Source: Vigna angularis
Taxonomy: Eukaryota; Streptophyta; Magnoliopsida; Fabales; Fabaceae
Assembly: GCF_016808095.1 (NCBI RefSeq)
Contig: NC_068977.1
Coordinates: 10,228,479-10,292,478, forward strand
Direction: 5' to 3'
DNA: 64,000 bases
Part shown: positions 46,276-58,391 of the stretch, piece after piece
How the letters are laid out: the number at the start of each line of letters is the position of its first letter
How positions within the stretch are numbered: the stretch's first letter is position 1
Notes under the pieces: generated by a model
Seen by the model: the letters and a program-made list of their open reading frames with translations, nothing else
The model's database searches: none
Told to the model about the DNA's origin: nothing
Translations under genes and position numbers: made by a program

Positions 46276-47559
46276 TCAGAATGGGTATTTTAAGTAATGC
46301 CCAATCTTTTTTGGCATTCTCATTGGTTGTCAATCAAAGACCGAAAGTCTCTTCTTCAGGGAACCACTGTCGTTGGCTGCCATTGCCTTCACTGATAATT
46401 ACGTTGTGCACCACTGTCGTCCTTCATCCGCCTCCGACCACCGTCTACTGGCCACCGTCGCAATTTTGACCGGTGACCAGCGGATCTGGATCGTCTCTTC
46501 GAGCGACTGCCAACCGCGCCGGTTCCGATGGCTACTTCTCATTCATGCGCCGCCACGAGCGCCAAATCAGTCCGATAGTCGTCGCCGGCCACCGTCACAC
46601 TTATGTCCGATGACCAGTGGATCTGGACCGCCTCCTTGAGCGATGGCCAACCCCGCCGGAGTCAAGACCAAACTCCGCTCAACGCGCCTCCACACGCTGC
46701 CTTTCTTCAGCTGGTCTCGGATGCGTGTTTGTCACGCGCCGCCTTCTCGGTGTCGGCATCAAACCACGCCGCTGCCTGTCGTCTCGACGAAGCTTCCTCT
46801 CTCTGTTCTAACCCTCCATAGCAACCATTGTTGTCATCTTCGTTTTCTTCACAACATCTCTGTCTTCTCACCGCACGCTTCCGCATCGCCGGACCTCCTT
46901 CTCATTTTTGTGTTCTGGTTTGGTGCATCTGGTTACTGCATTCTAGTTTCTGTCACCACCAATGGGTTTTGCTATCACCAATGGGTTCTCACTTCGTTTC
47001 TGTTTCTCAAGCAACCATGCTTCGTTCCGCTGCTACCATAGTCGGCGTCGGCGGAGTCAGTTGCCGTCACCGCAGTCAGTTGTTATAACCTCTACAGTTT
47101 GTCGTTGCCACCTCAATAAGTTGCCGCATTTTCTTTGGTCAAGATTAAGAGTGTCTCATGAAAGTGCACTAGCGGTCGTTTTGCTGTTTGTAGTGAGGGA
47201 AAATATTTTTCAGCCCCTGCAGAGAACTTCTTTCTTGGGCTAGAGTTTAGCCCGTACTTCTTGTGATACAGTGTTAAGTATCACCATTTAGGAGTAGTCC
47301 AGCAGAGATCTTTGGACCTTCAACTTGTCTTTGGCCTTTTGATGCCATCATAAGTCCTAATTTTTGCTGTTTTTGGTTTCTACCAATGCCTTATTGTAAC
47401 AGCTCACTGAGAGTTGTTCTATGAAACCGTCGACTGGTTTAGCTCGTTCGATGTTAGGGGTTTCAGATTTGTCCTCAAGTATGGGATCGGTTCTTACCAG
47501 TTCTTCCACCTTCACGTTCTGTCATTGACATGCATATTTCGTTCAGTCGTGAGGGGAAG

Positions 47560-47800
47560 AAAAGTTTCAGCCGCTGTAGGGTGGTTAAGTCCCTACAGGT
47601 TTGTTGCTGTTAGCCGCTGTAGGGCAGTTCAGTTCTTGCAGGTTTGTTGTTGTTCAGGGCAGTTAAGTCCCTGAAGGTCTATTGCTGTTTAGGGCAGTTA
47701 AGTCCCTAAAGGTTCGTTGTTGTTAGGGCAATTAAGTCCCTTAAAGTTTTCTTGTTGTTCGCCACTATTGATGGCAATCCAGTCCCTACAGTTTGTTGCT
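47560..47800 (+). repeat. Degenerate tandem array of AGGGCAGTTAAGTCCCT units
   Basis: At least five copies of a unit of roughly 45 bp containing GGGCAGTTAAGTCCCT and a GTTTGTTGCTGTT block, with variable spacing. Confidence 0.8.
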
Positions 47801-48038
47801 GTTCGCTACTGGAGGCCCTTCATTTGTTCTTGTAGTTTGTTGTTGTTTGCTGCTACAAGTCATCATCCATTTTTGATGGAAATCTCTCTCGTCCATTGTT
47901 GTCCAAGTTGAAGTTTCATGGTGCTAGTTCGCGCTCGTCCATTGCTGTTCAATTTGGTTTATTGACGTTCTCTACAATTGAGTTTGACTATTCCAAGCTT
48001 GGTTCATACAATCTTGTATGATCCAGCTTGAGGGGGAG

Positions 48039-48234
48039 TGTTGTAATTTGAGATAATATCTTTAGAATCTTCCTAATTAGAGGAAATAGATACATAATCT
48101 TTTATTTTATTTTATTTTCCTAGATTTCCTAGTTTCCCTATTTCCCTTTTTAGGAGAATTAGATTATTACAAATAGAGGGTATGCGAATGTATTTTTCAT
48201 GATTGAGAATAATAAATCAGTTTTATTTTCCACA
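48039..48234 (+). repeat. LARD 3' LTR
   Basis: A 196-bp terminal repeat preceded by a purine tract. Confidence 0.92.
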
Positions 48235-48388
48235 CTTATCTCTAGTTAATGAGACTTTTAACACATCTTCCTCATGATGAGGTATTTACATGTTAAACGT
48301 GAGACTAAACATTAATGGATAGTCTGATAGCAACTCAACAAATATCAAATTTTTCTAAGATAAGTTCTAAACCATGACTATGATACCA
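48235..48388 (-). other. Leader-like sequence after a minus-strand LTR
   Basis: On the minus strand it starts with a primer-binding-like TGGTATCATAGTC directly after the LTR at 48389-48571. It includes GTCTCATTAACTAGAGATAA, similar to the old LTR at 22430-22450. The LARD element inserted at its far end, and the sequence continues beyond it near 45700. Confidence 0.55.
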
Positions 48389-48571
48389 TGTTGAATATAA
48401 TAAAACAAGGTATATGATCGATCTCCTTAGTGTAAAAAATACACATAGGATAATGTATTTATAATAATGAGAATGTGGACTAAGCCTAAATACAAATGAA
48501 TATGTACAAATAACATAATTAACATAGGTATTATGTTTCCTTAATTAACATAAAACACAATATTTCCAACA
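48389..48571 (-). repeat. Copia-type LTR with interior sequence on both sides
   Basis: On the minus strand it runs TGTTGGAAATATTG...TATTCAACA, 183 bp. A purine tract (CTTGAGGGGAG) and RNase H lie upstream and a primer-binding-like site downstream. So it acts as the 3' LTR of one interior and the 5' LTR of another. Confidence 0.8.
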
Positions 48572-48577
48572 CTCCCC

Positions 48578-49960
48578 TCAAGATGATACATATAAATTGT
48601 ATGTACTAAGTTTGTTACAAATATAATCAATTCTTGGTCTCCATAAAGACTTAGTGAAAATATATGTTAATTGATCATTTGAGTTGACAAACTCAGTCTT
48701 AATGTCTCCAAATACAATCTTCTCTCGAATAAAATGACAATCAATTTCAATGTATTTGATCTCATGAAAAATAAGATTAGAACTAATATGAAAAGCAGCT
48801 TGATTGTCGCATATAAATGTCATTTGATTGATGTCTCTAAGTTGTAACTATCTAAGCAATTGCTTAAACCAAGTTCACAAGTGGTTGAGGCAATAACTCT
48901 ATATTATGCTTGTGACTAGATCTTGTCATAACACTTTGTTTCTTACTATTCCAAGAGATTAAGTTACCACCAATGAAGACAAAATACCCGGAAGTAGACC
49001 TTCTATTAGAAGGAGATCCTGCCTAATCAACATATGAGTAGCAAAGAACTTTTGTATGATTAATGGAACCATATAACAAACCTTTTCTAGGACATCCTTT
49101 AATGTACTTTAATATACAGATGATTGCATTTCAATGATCTTCACTTAGGAAATTGAGAAATTAGCTCATCACTCTAACTACAAAGGAAATGTCAGAACGA
49201 GTAATTGTAAGATAATTTAATTTCCCAACCAATCTTCTATACTACTTCAGACCTAAACTAGGCTTTCATTGATTTGGTAGGAGTTTGGTATTAGCATATA
49301 TGAGTGTGTCAACAAATTTTGAATTTATCAATCCAGTTTCCTCGAAAATATCCAATGCATACTTCTTTTAAGATATAACAATATCATCGTTGGATTGTGC
49401 TACCTCAATACCAAAAAAATATTTGAGTTTGTCAAGATCTTTGGTCATAGTGGTTATTTCCTATAAGAACAATGTCATCAACATACATTATCAAGTAAAC
49501 ATATCCAACACTTGAGTGACGGTAAAAGACTAAATGGTCTACCTTATTCCAAGTTGTTAAATATAGGAAAAAATATGTATGTAATTAATCTCCCTTGTGT
49601 TGAATATAAGCATATGGTACTCTATTTATAATAGAAGAAATATGGGCTAAGCTCAAAATACAAATAAAGAATAGTAACAAACTAACTAAAGATAAAAGAT
49701 AAAGATAAAATATGTATCTAAGATATCTAATAACATAATATATGTAACACAAGTCATAGCAAATTGTTGAACAATGTTGCTATATTTTCCAAACCAGACC
49801 TTAGAAGATTGTTTTAGACCATATAAAATTTGCGGAGACCACATATCAATCCAGAAGACTCTCTTGAGCAATAAAACTAGAGGTTGCTCCATATAAATCT
49901 CTTCCTACAAAGCTCCATTAAGGAAAAAAATTTGATATCTAGTTGATAAAGAAACCATTG
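48578..49960 (-). pseudogene. Degenerate copia reverse transcriptase and RNase H
   Basis: On the minus strand, in shifting frames, the order is MEQP and YGLKQSSKVWFGKYS (about 49890-49780), a gap made by the solo LTR at 49555-49749, then MYVDDIVLIGNN (about 49480). After that come [23 protein letters not shown], and finally CDNQAAFHISSN and IFTKSL before the stop near 48578. Stops and frameshifts are many. The lineage differs from the SIRE-like element. Confidence 0.85.
49555..49749 (-). mobile_element. Solo LTR, same family as the element at 15034
   Basis: On the minus strand it runs TGTTACATATATTATG...ATTTAACA, 195 bp. A perfect duplication CAAGT flanks it (49550-49554 and 49750-49754). 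It matches the LTR at 16021-16196 over most of its length, including CTTTAGTTAGTTTGTTA-like and ATTTCTTCTATTATAAAT blocks. It lies in the RT of the copia remnant. Confidence 0.9.
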
Positions 49961-50184
49961 TTGAAGAACAAATCACCCTTTACTTTATTCTTAAAACTAA
50001 TATCTCATACAAAAATCCATTCATATTCATACATGTTTGTATTCATCCACATTTAGAGATACTACATGCAAAAACAACTATAGCCATCATACATCAACAT
50101 GCATGTTACTACATATTCATATTCATCAACAAATTCATCAAACATCCCTCATCATGTGTAAAATAGAAAGCTTTTTAGTGGAAA

Positions 50185-50410
50185 TCTTGCTTGGGCGAGA
50201 TGTCTATCACTTGAGTGACACTTTAACAGAGACAATAAAGAGCCACTGGAGTTTTCTCGCTTAAGCGATAGATCTGTCGCTTGGGCGACAACTTGACAAA
50301 AACAAAAAATAAATGCAATGGCATTATAGCCTAAGCGAAAAGCCACTTGCTTGAGCGAGAAAGAGTCTCGTCTAAGTAAAAATATGTCGTTTGGGCAAGA
50401 ACTCGATAAA
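50185..50410. repeat. Cluster of CGCTTGGGCGA / CGCTTAAGCGA motifs
   Basis: About eight variants of a 12-base GC-rich unit (CTTGGGCGAGA, TCGCTTAAGCGA, GCCTAAGCGAAA, GCTTGAGCGAGA) occur within 230 bases. Some are near-palindromic. The pattern is familiar from legume LTR elements, but no element ends were found here. Confidence 0.75.
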
Positions 50411-51630
50411 GAGCAAAGTGAAATTTTGAATTATTGTCATCTGGCTTCGGTTAGGCGAAAATAATAGGATTTCACCCTATTCTCAACATCTTGCAACAAA
50501 TTTGGAACATTTCAACAATTTGCGGTGGTGGAGATGTTGGGTTTCATTTGCAATTTGTGGTCTTTAACTTTTTGATTTGTAGGTTCGAACTCACAGTGGG
50601 GCTTCATATGGAAGAGGCACAAAATGGATCGTTAGGGTTTAGTTGTGACTTTTGTTGGGAGTGTGAGGAAATAGTGACTGATAGATGTTTTTACGATGGT
50701 TTGTGGTTGCATTGTTGGCGGCTTTACATTTGGTTTAGGTATGGAGGTTCTTGCGGCACAGTGTGTGATTTAGGATTTTTCACAGGTTGCTCGTGAGGTT
50801 GCAGATTGTGATTTGCGATTTGCTCGAAGAAGATGTTCATTGTCTCACGATAGTGGTACGAATATGTAGTATGAGGAAGAAAATGATAGTGTGTTGTAGG
50901 AACGTAATAATAGGAAAGAAAGTTTGGTAATCGATGATGAGACGAGTGAATGATGTTAGAAAAAAGATGAGATGATGTGACAACCACATCATTCACAAAT
51001 GGTTCACGTAAACAATATGTATTTAGATATTATAAGAGAAAATGATGAAATTAAACAAAAATTACAAAAATTGAGATAATTTTAAATAAAATTAACAAAC
51101 ATAAAAATAAAAATACTTATTAAATAAAAATAAATATATTTATTAATATATGCATATAGTTCTCTTTTTCTTCGTTAAGTCCCACTTACGCTCACATGGG
51201 ACTCACCTCATGTGATTCGTGCATAATCATCTATAACGTTGGGAAACGGGCACGTGCCCTTTCATAATTCAGTTACAGTCACTGCCATTATTACATCATG
51301 TGATTCTTCCTTCTTCTTTTTTCAGCTTTATGAAACATCCTTTTATTTATTTATTTGCACCTAAATTATCAATGTCTTTTAACTGTTTTTTTAGGTAACT
51401 CAAACTATGTTAGGGTTTTAGTTAATTCACTCAAAAGGTAAAATTTTAAAAGTTTATTCTCAGATGATGTTAAAATCTTTACATTAATTTAAAATATAAT
51501 AAATTTATTATATATAAGTAGTTTAAATCTCTTCTTTAATAATATATCTTCATAAAATATTTTTGATATCGCAAGATAAATGTAGAATATTTTTAGGTGA
51601 GAAATATATAAAGTATACTAAAATTAAAAA

Positions 51631-51634
<4 letters not shown>

Positions 51635-51710
<76 letters not shown>
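51635..51710. repeat. (TA)n microsatellite
   Basis: About 38 uninterrupted TA units. Confidence 0.97.
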
Positions 51711-51713
<3 letters not shown>

Positions 51714-51900
51714 AGATGTTCGGTATAAAGTTTGAAAAGTGTTTTTATTCGTTTTATTAGTTGATTTTATAAAATTAAATTAGATTTAAAATATTTTTTT
51801 AAATAGTGTCAGACTTATCTGAATCTATTATAATAAAATTTATTATTTTTTATCTATTGTATTATGAGCTGCCTACAAATATCTAGTTTAGTAATTATAC

Positions 51901-51902
<2 letters not shown>

Positions 51903-51994
<92 letters not shown>
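51903..51994. repeat. (TA)n microsatellite
   Basis: About 45 uninterrupted TA units. Confidence 0.97.
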
Positions 51995-51997
<3 letters not shown>

Positions 51998-52950
51998 CAT
52001 AAGAAAGTGTGTTAGACATCTCAAAATAACTAAAAATAAAACATAGATTACAATATAATTAAATACAAATTTTATAAAATTGAATTAAATAAAAATAATT
52101 TTTTTTTCATTTTGACATAGACATTCCAGTTATATAACACACTTTAATTTTGACATTACCAACGTTGGGTAATGTTGCAACCACTGGTTGTTCAACCTGT
52201 TAGGTCTTCTCCTTCACTCATTCTTGTTTCTTCCCACTGCTACCAACATGTCAATGGAATAGCTTCTCGGGTTCAACAAAACAAATATCAATACGAATTG
52301 AAGTTTCACCAAATTCAAACAATTAAGAAAAAAAGAATTACATACTAACAAATTACTCATTTTTTATATGATAATGAATGTCCAAAAGTTTCGCATAATT
52401 TAAAAGCAAGTTAAAATCAACAATACTTCAAATGTTTAATTATAAGGAGACTTGTTTCAATATTAAAAAAATACAAAAGAAAGATTTGTTCCACATGAAA
52501 GGATATAAAAAAAAATTAGTATACAAATTTAGTGTCAAATAAATTTATTTGAAAATTTTATTTTGTTTCAAAATTTTCAAAAGTTCCATTTTTAATTCAA
52601 ACGCCAATAACGATAAAAGAAGTTTGTTTTCGTTACTTTTTTTTGAACGTGGTATATTTTAAGATGTTGAAAACATTTTTTGTTAAATTTTGAATAGTTA
52701 AATTAAAGTTTTAATTTAGAGGTATTTAGTAGATTCGTCATAAAATTGAGGAACTTAAATTTTAGATGTTTGGATGACCATTTGCTAAATTAATTTTGAA
52801 TGAAATTTATTTTGCGATCTTCATTTTAATCAAATTTATTTTTTAAGTAAAATGAACGATTGATTCTTACTCTCAAAAGCAAGTTAACAATAAAACTTAA
52901 TACATCATTTTTCCAAAAACGTAAAAGTTACTTACAATTGTTTTAACCAT

Positions 52951-53028
52951 AAATCAATTCTAAAATTAATCATATAAAAAAAATCAATTCTAAAATTAAT
53001 CATATAAAAAAAATCAATTCTAAAGTTA
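52951..53028. repeat. 30-bp tandem repeat, 2.6 copies
   Basis: The unit AAATCAATTCTAAAATTAAT plus a CATATAAAAA tail is repeated at 52951, 52981 and (partly) 53011. The first two copies are identical. Confidence 0.97.
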
Positions 53029-53840
53029 CCGTTGATTTGGATTCAAGTTTTGAATGTCGCTTTCTTTCATTTTCATGTCAAATTCATATAAAAATTAAAA
53101 GTTATAAATCCTTGCTTCAATTTGAACAGATTAAAAACTCTAAACCGTATTCAGACTCAACGAATTCTCAAATATAAAATCAAATCCCATTATAACTATT
53201 ATTTATTTCAACTTGATTTTGGAGAATTAAGCTTAAATCCAAACACACACAGTTTTTAATAAATTTGAACTAATAGTTAAAAATATATACAATAAACAAT
53301 TAATTTTATGCAATTGAAATAAACTTTACACTAAAATATAATTATATATCATTAGTAATAGAAATATAACTTTTAATTCTTCCCTATAACAATCTTGGAC
53401 CAGATTTTACCTATTTTTTCACTGTGTTAGATTAGTAAAAAAACTTAAAACACTATCATTTGTAAATTTTAACTTAACTTTTACAACAATCATAACAAAA
53501 ATAATAAAATGAAATTAATCTCATTTTAGACATTATCATTAAAAGTGCGAGGCTCCTCTTCTTGCAAACACCTTTGAGTGGGCCCCACAGTCTGGAAACT
53601 AAAAGATTGAAGATTGCAGCACACTTCACTTTTTATAATATGTTAAAGTTGTCTGCTTTCCAACACAACCAACCATGCTTTCTGATTTGAATTTCAAATT
53701 TGAATGTACCCACAAACAAACGGTCACATACATAAAAAATATATAACACTAATACTAATAATGCTAATACTAACAAAGGGAATCATAATAATAATGCAGT
53801 AAAGTTTGGATCTTTTGAGGTTTGGACGTTGCAGTGAAAC

Positions 53841-56800
53841 ATGGGAGACTCGACTTGTCTCATGCAGCAACCGTTCTGCTATGCTTCAGGCATTTCCAAT
53901 GAAGCCAACGAGGTCAGTTCATGCAGCACTCACTTCTGTTTTCCGGAATATGCATTGTTGGATTCTTAATTCCCTCAAATAACTTCCATATTTTTTAAAT
54001 CTTTTTCATACTCTTTTACTTGGGCATGAATGCACTGCGTGATACAGTAGAATGAAAGAAAAAAAATATTGCATTTTCAAAAGGGTTGTGAGTTGGGTTA
54101 TAATTGATTGAAGCTTTGTATTTTGGTCTGTTGTTGGGTGCAATTAATCAAGAGGAGATTTTTCTTTTCTATGTTGAATGAAGGTTGATCTTGAAAAAAC
54201 TGTGAAACTTGTGCGTTTCAGAACAACCCAATTCATGCACTTGGGCAGTCGATTTCGTTTGGGAGGTTCATGTCAGAGTCCCTGGCATGGGAGAAGTGGT
54301 CTAGTTTCTCCCACAACCGCTATGTGGAGGAAGCAGAGAGGTACTCAAGACCTGGTTCTGTTGCACAGAAGAAGGCTTTCTTTGAAGCTCACTACAAGAA
54401 ACTTGCTGCTCAGAAGGCTGCTGCATTGCTTGAGCAGGCAAACAAAGGGGCACAAAACAATGCCACTGGACCAGAAGAGGGAGTAAATGACAATGACAAT
54501 GTCACTCATCCAAATGACAATGACACTGTCAGTCATCAAAATGACAATGACACTGTCACTCATAATTCACAAACAAGTCCAAATTCTGAAATGGTTATCG
54601 AGGTAGAGCAAGATGCAAAGGTTTTGACTGTTACACCTGAAAGTGTCAAGGTAGAGGGAACTGAGGCAGTGATGGAAGAAGTTGCTGTTGTAGGAAATTC
54701 AATGGAGGTTGAATTGCAAAACCAGCTTGAAGATCTTGATGATGCACAGAGGGAGAAAAATGTAACTGTAACACCAATTTTGACACCACTAGTAAAGGTT
54801 ATATGTTAATTAATTTCCTGGAATCTTTTTCTTTTGAAATTTTGAGGTCATAACACTGACTTGTTATTGCAGCAGGTCTCTATCTCTGATCAGGAAGTTT
54901 TGGCTGATGTGGGCAGGAAGAAACCCCCAGTTTCTTCCTTCAAGTTGTCATCAAAGGTTAATGGAACCTCCAAGTTCACCTCTACACCTGTCAAGTCCAC
55001 AGCTGCTATCCCTTACAAAAAAGAAAACATTGTTTCACCAATGAGCATAAAACCTGCAAATGGAACCTCCAAGTTCACCACTACACCTGTTAAACCCACA
55101 GCAGCTACTTCTTTCAAAAGAGATAACATTGCTTCACCAATTAATAGACCTTCCAAGTTCACCGCTACACCTATTAAGTCCACTGCTGCTATTTCTTTCA
55201 GAAGAGATAATATTGTTACACCAGTGAACAATATGCCTGTTGGATTAAGCACTGTAGATAAAAAGAGATCTACTCCAAGATCAGTTAACTTTACACCCAT
55301 TAGGGAACTTAATAGGTTGACTGCATCAGTCATGAGAAAGTTTGAAAGTACCAGAGCTGGTGCTGGTCCTTCCAGGGCTTCAAAGGATAACTTGACTCCT
55401 ATAAGAACTCCAACTATGGTATTTCAGCCATTTTTGCTTCTTTTGAAATTTTCACCCAATTCCAAGCCTCCTACTTTCATTTTGTCATGCTCATTCATGT
55501 TGCAATGTCTGTCAAGGATGCTAAAGTGAGTCATTTTCCAATTGCAGGCTTCCAAGGAGATTCAAAAGCATTCTTCATTGACCCCATTAACTGAAAAGAA
55601 AAGGTACATGATTTTTAACATGTTTAATTATAATTCTAATGTGAAACTGTTTAATTTCAGTTTTTTCTAGCTGTTTGGCATCCTTTATTGAGTATGCAAA
55701 TTTGTAAAATTTTAGGAACAAAACACCTCTTGATTTATCTTCAGCACCACGCAGCCATACGGGTGGCCCTAAATGGAGCTTTCTTTCTGGAGAGTAAGTT
55801 ATCTCCACTTGGAGGCTTTTGTTTCCTAAGTTATTGATTGGGAAGGTCTAATAATGTATTATTTGCATGCAGAAACAGAATGAAGTCTCCACTTATATCA
55901 TCCCCTTTCAGCTTGAGGACAGAAGAAAGGGCTGCCAGAAGAAAGAAGGCAAAACTAATAACCTTATTTTTCTCTTATATTCAGCTGATTTTGAGACTTT
56001 GGATATTAAAGTACTTATCTTCATCAATTTTAGAAACTCGAAGAAAAATTCAATGCTAATGAAGCACAAAAAGTGCAGTTGCAGACCAAACACAAGGTGG
56101 GTGACGAGTAAAACTAATACTAATCGAAACATTGTTGTGAGAATTATGTTACCTTAAGTCAATTAATTATACCCAATCCTCTTATTTGCAGGACAAAACA
56201 GAGACTGAGATTATTAGAAAACTACGCCAAAGCTTTTGCTTCAAAGCAAGGCCACTACCTGATTTTTATAAGGAAAGGAAAATATCGAAGAGTGAGACAA
56301 AAAAGGTATTTTTCTGAAATTGTTAACAATTACAATGACCATTTGCATTTCAGGACAATGCAGAGAATTCTAGGGTTAGGGGTGATTTTTTTATTTAAGG
56401 CAATATATTGTTTTTACTTTGGTTACTGTTTTCTCTGTTTCCTACACACTTTTGTTTTCTTCAAAAATAAAATATATACTTTGTTTTAACTGCTATGCAA
56501 ACTTTCGAAATTAAAACAGTGTTTATTTGTCGTTTTCATAATTAGATGTAAAAATAAAAGATAAAAACAATGAAGATTTTCAAGACCAGATAAATCCAAA
56601 TCCATGTTATTGGTGAGCAAATTTTCAGTAATCTTACCTACTCCTTTGGCAGTTCTCTCTTATATATTTATTCTTTTGCTTAAATACCTTATAGTCCTAT
56701 AAAATAAATGAGTTTTAATTTCAGTGTATTTTTTTTATTCCTCTAACTTTAGAAATCACTACTTTTTGACTCTAGTATGACACTAGTATTATATGACTAT

Positions 56801-57383
56801 TCCCAATAGTAAATACTAATATTATAATATAATTTCAGCCTAAGATATTTCAAAAAATTCTGAATATCTATAAAATAATTGTTATTTATTTATCAAGAAT
56901 TATAAATAGTGATTTAAAAGTTCAGAAAGATGAAGAAAAAAGACTACATTTTATAAGTACTAAAATTACAATTCATATATCTCAAAGACTATCTCAAATT
57001 TTTTAACAATGAAAACAACAAATTTTCTTAATGAAATTAAAATCCGTTAAATTTACAAAACTTTCTTTAAAACTTTTCCTTAGAACTTTCTGATTACTTT
57101 ACTAATAGCTAAAATTTCAAAGGTTGCCTTTCAGGACCAGCTGACACGTTCTGAAATACCTAAGGATGGAAGGAAACCCACTCCCACAATGGCAGAAAGC
57201 AAAACTTATTTTCCTCCCAACAGACCAATATTGAAAACCAATGGCACTAAGCATTTGCAGGGAAAGAGTGGTCGCACCTTGACTCATCCTCTAACTTCAA
57301 CTTCCCACATAATTCCAACTCATGAGAATGCATCACCAAATATTCAGCATGGATACCTGCATTCTAGAAACTACAAATATTAA
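53841..57383 (+). CDS. TPX2-domain microtubule protein, WVD2-like
   Basis: Nine exons: 53841..53912, 54222..54797, 54873..55418, 55548..55603, 55716..55793, 55873..55948, 56034..56096, 56192..56305, 57135..57383. They give 609 residues with consistent phases. The N-terminus has the family motif ISFGRFMSESLAWEKWSSF. The middle holds an Asn/Asp/Thr/His repeat and three repeats with FTxTPxK. The TPX2 domain spans about residues 450-527 (FSLRTEERAARRKKKLEEKF, then KLRQSFCFKARPLPDFY). Such proteins bind and stabilise cortical microtubules. The intron after exon 6 appears to start with GC. The exon 3 acceptor is a tandem CAGCAG. WVD2-like 7 is the closest relative I recall. Confidence 0.9.
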
Positions 57384-58391
57384 CCACGTTCATTGCAAAT
57401 TAACCATGGGAGGAAAGATTAGTGCAGACTTGTAAATGTATGATGATGGGATTGTATTGTATCAAGTTAGTTTAGACCTAATGATCATAAGTATGACCCT
57501 TGTTGCACTCCTGGTATATAGCAACATCGGTCATTACTGTTCTTCTGACATGTATTCCTTTTTCTATTTCCACCCTCACAATTGTTGAGCAATTCATTAT
57601 TTTAAAATGTATTAAAAGTTTTGTAGAAGTCACACTCAAGCTGTGTAGCTAAATCTTCCTGCTCTAATATTAGAAATATTAGAAATAAAAATACTAAATG
57701 AGAATCATATAACTGGAATGGCAAATTAGTTTATAATCAAGAAATAATCAAGAAATAATCACCAAAGGAAGGATATGCCGACAGTCGCCAATTCTCAGTA
57801 ACAAAATGGACAAAATAAATAATGGCCCTGTTTTGATTAAATTCTTGAAAAAACTATTTTTTTACAAAATTGTGCAGCAAATTTGTTGTAACAATTTATC
57901 AAGAAATATGCATGATCATGTATGGTGTGCACTATAGTCTCAAATATAAATAAGAGAAAAAATATTTATGTCAATTAAGAAAGTTAGTTTACATTATTTA
58001 TTTCTACTAACCTCAACCACGTTTAAAAACCACCCCTTTTCCCTAAACTTCTCTTCAATGAAATTTGATATACATAAAATTTGATATACATATAAATGAA
58101 GCCTAAATTAAATGAAGGATATTGTGCAGATAATAATATCATTAAATACAGTGAATTATTTGAGACCAATCATTTATGGAAACTTATTTGCTTATTTCAA
58201 AATCAGAGGGTGTGTTTCTGAATTAGTTCTTTGACTTAGAAACTAACCTTTCAGGAAGATGTTCTACATCTGTCAGATAAGACTAATACTTTACATAGGC
58301 TGCCTGTTCTACCATGGTTACAAAACGGCACCCTTGGCTAATATAAACCCTTCAATTTACAATTTAAAATTTTGTCCATAAAGTTCGGAGG
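57384..58391. other. Convergent intergenic region between the TPX2 and FRS genes
   Basis: The 3' UTRs of both genes must lie here, facing each other. No other gene is seen. Confidence 0.6.

Larger units (their letters stand above)
45702..48234 (+). mobile_element. LARD-like non-autonomous LTR retrotransposon, 2533 bp
   Basis: Two 196-bp LTRs (45702-45897 and 48039-48234) start TGTTGTAATTTGAGATAA and end CACA. I count nine differences, about 4.6 percent. The first is followed at once by the primer-binding site TGGTATCAGAGC (45898-45909). The second is preceded by a purine tract (GAGGGGGAG, 48030-48038). The flanking duplication is imperfect (TTTAT before, CTTAT after). The 2.1-kb interior has no Gag or Pol, only GC-rich sequence and two tandem arrays. 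It inserted into an older element on the minus strand. Confidence 0.9.
49961..53840. other. Spacer and upstream region of the TPX2 gene
   Basis: It contains a motif array at 50185-50410, two long (TA)n tracts and a 30-bp tandem repeat, listed separately. 50600-50990 holds short open frames with no recognisable domain. The last few hundred bases are the presumed promoter and 5' UTR of the TPX2 gene. Confidence 0.45.

Noticed and set aside
46281..47911. Several overlapping open frames in the LARD interior
   Set aside because: No retroelement or host domain; all forward frames are similarly open, as expected from GC-rich non-coding sequence.
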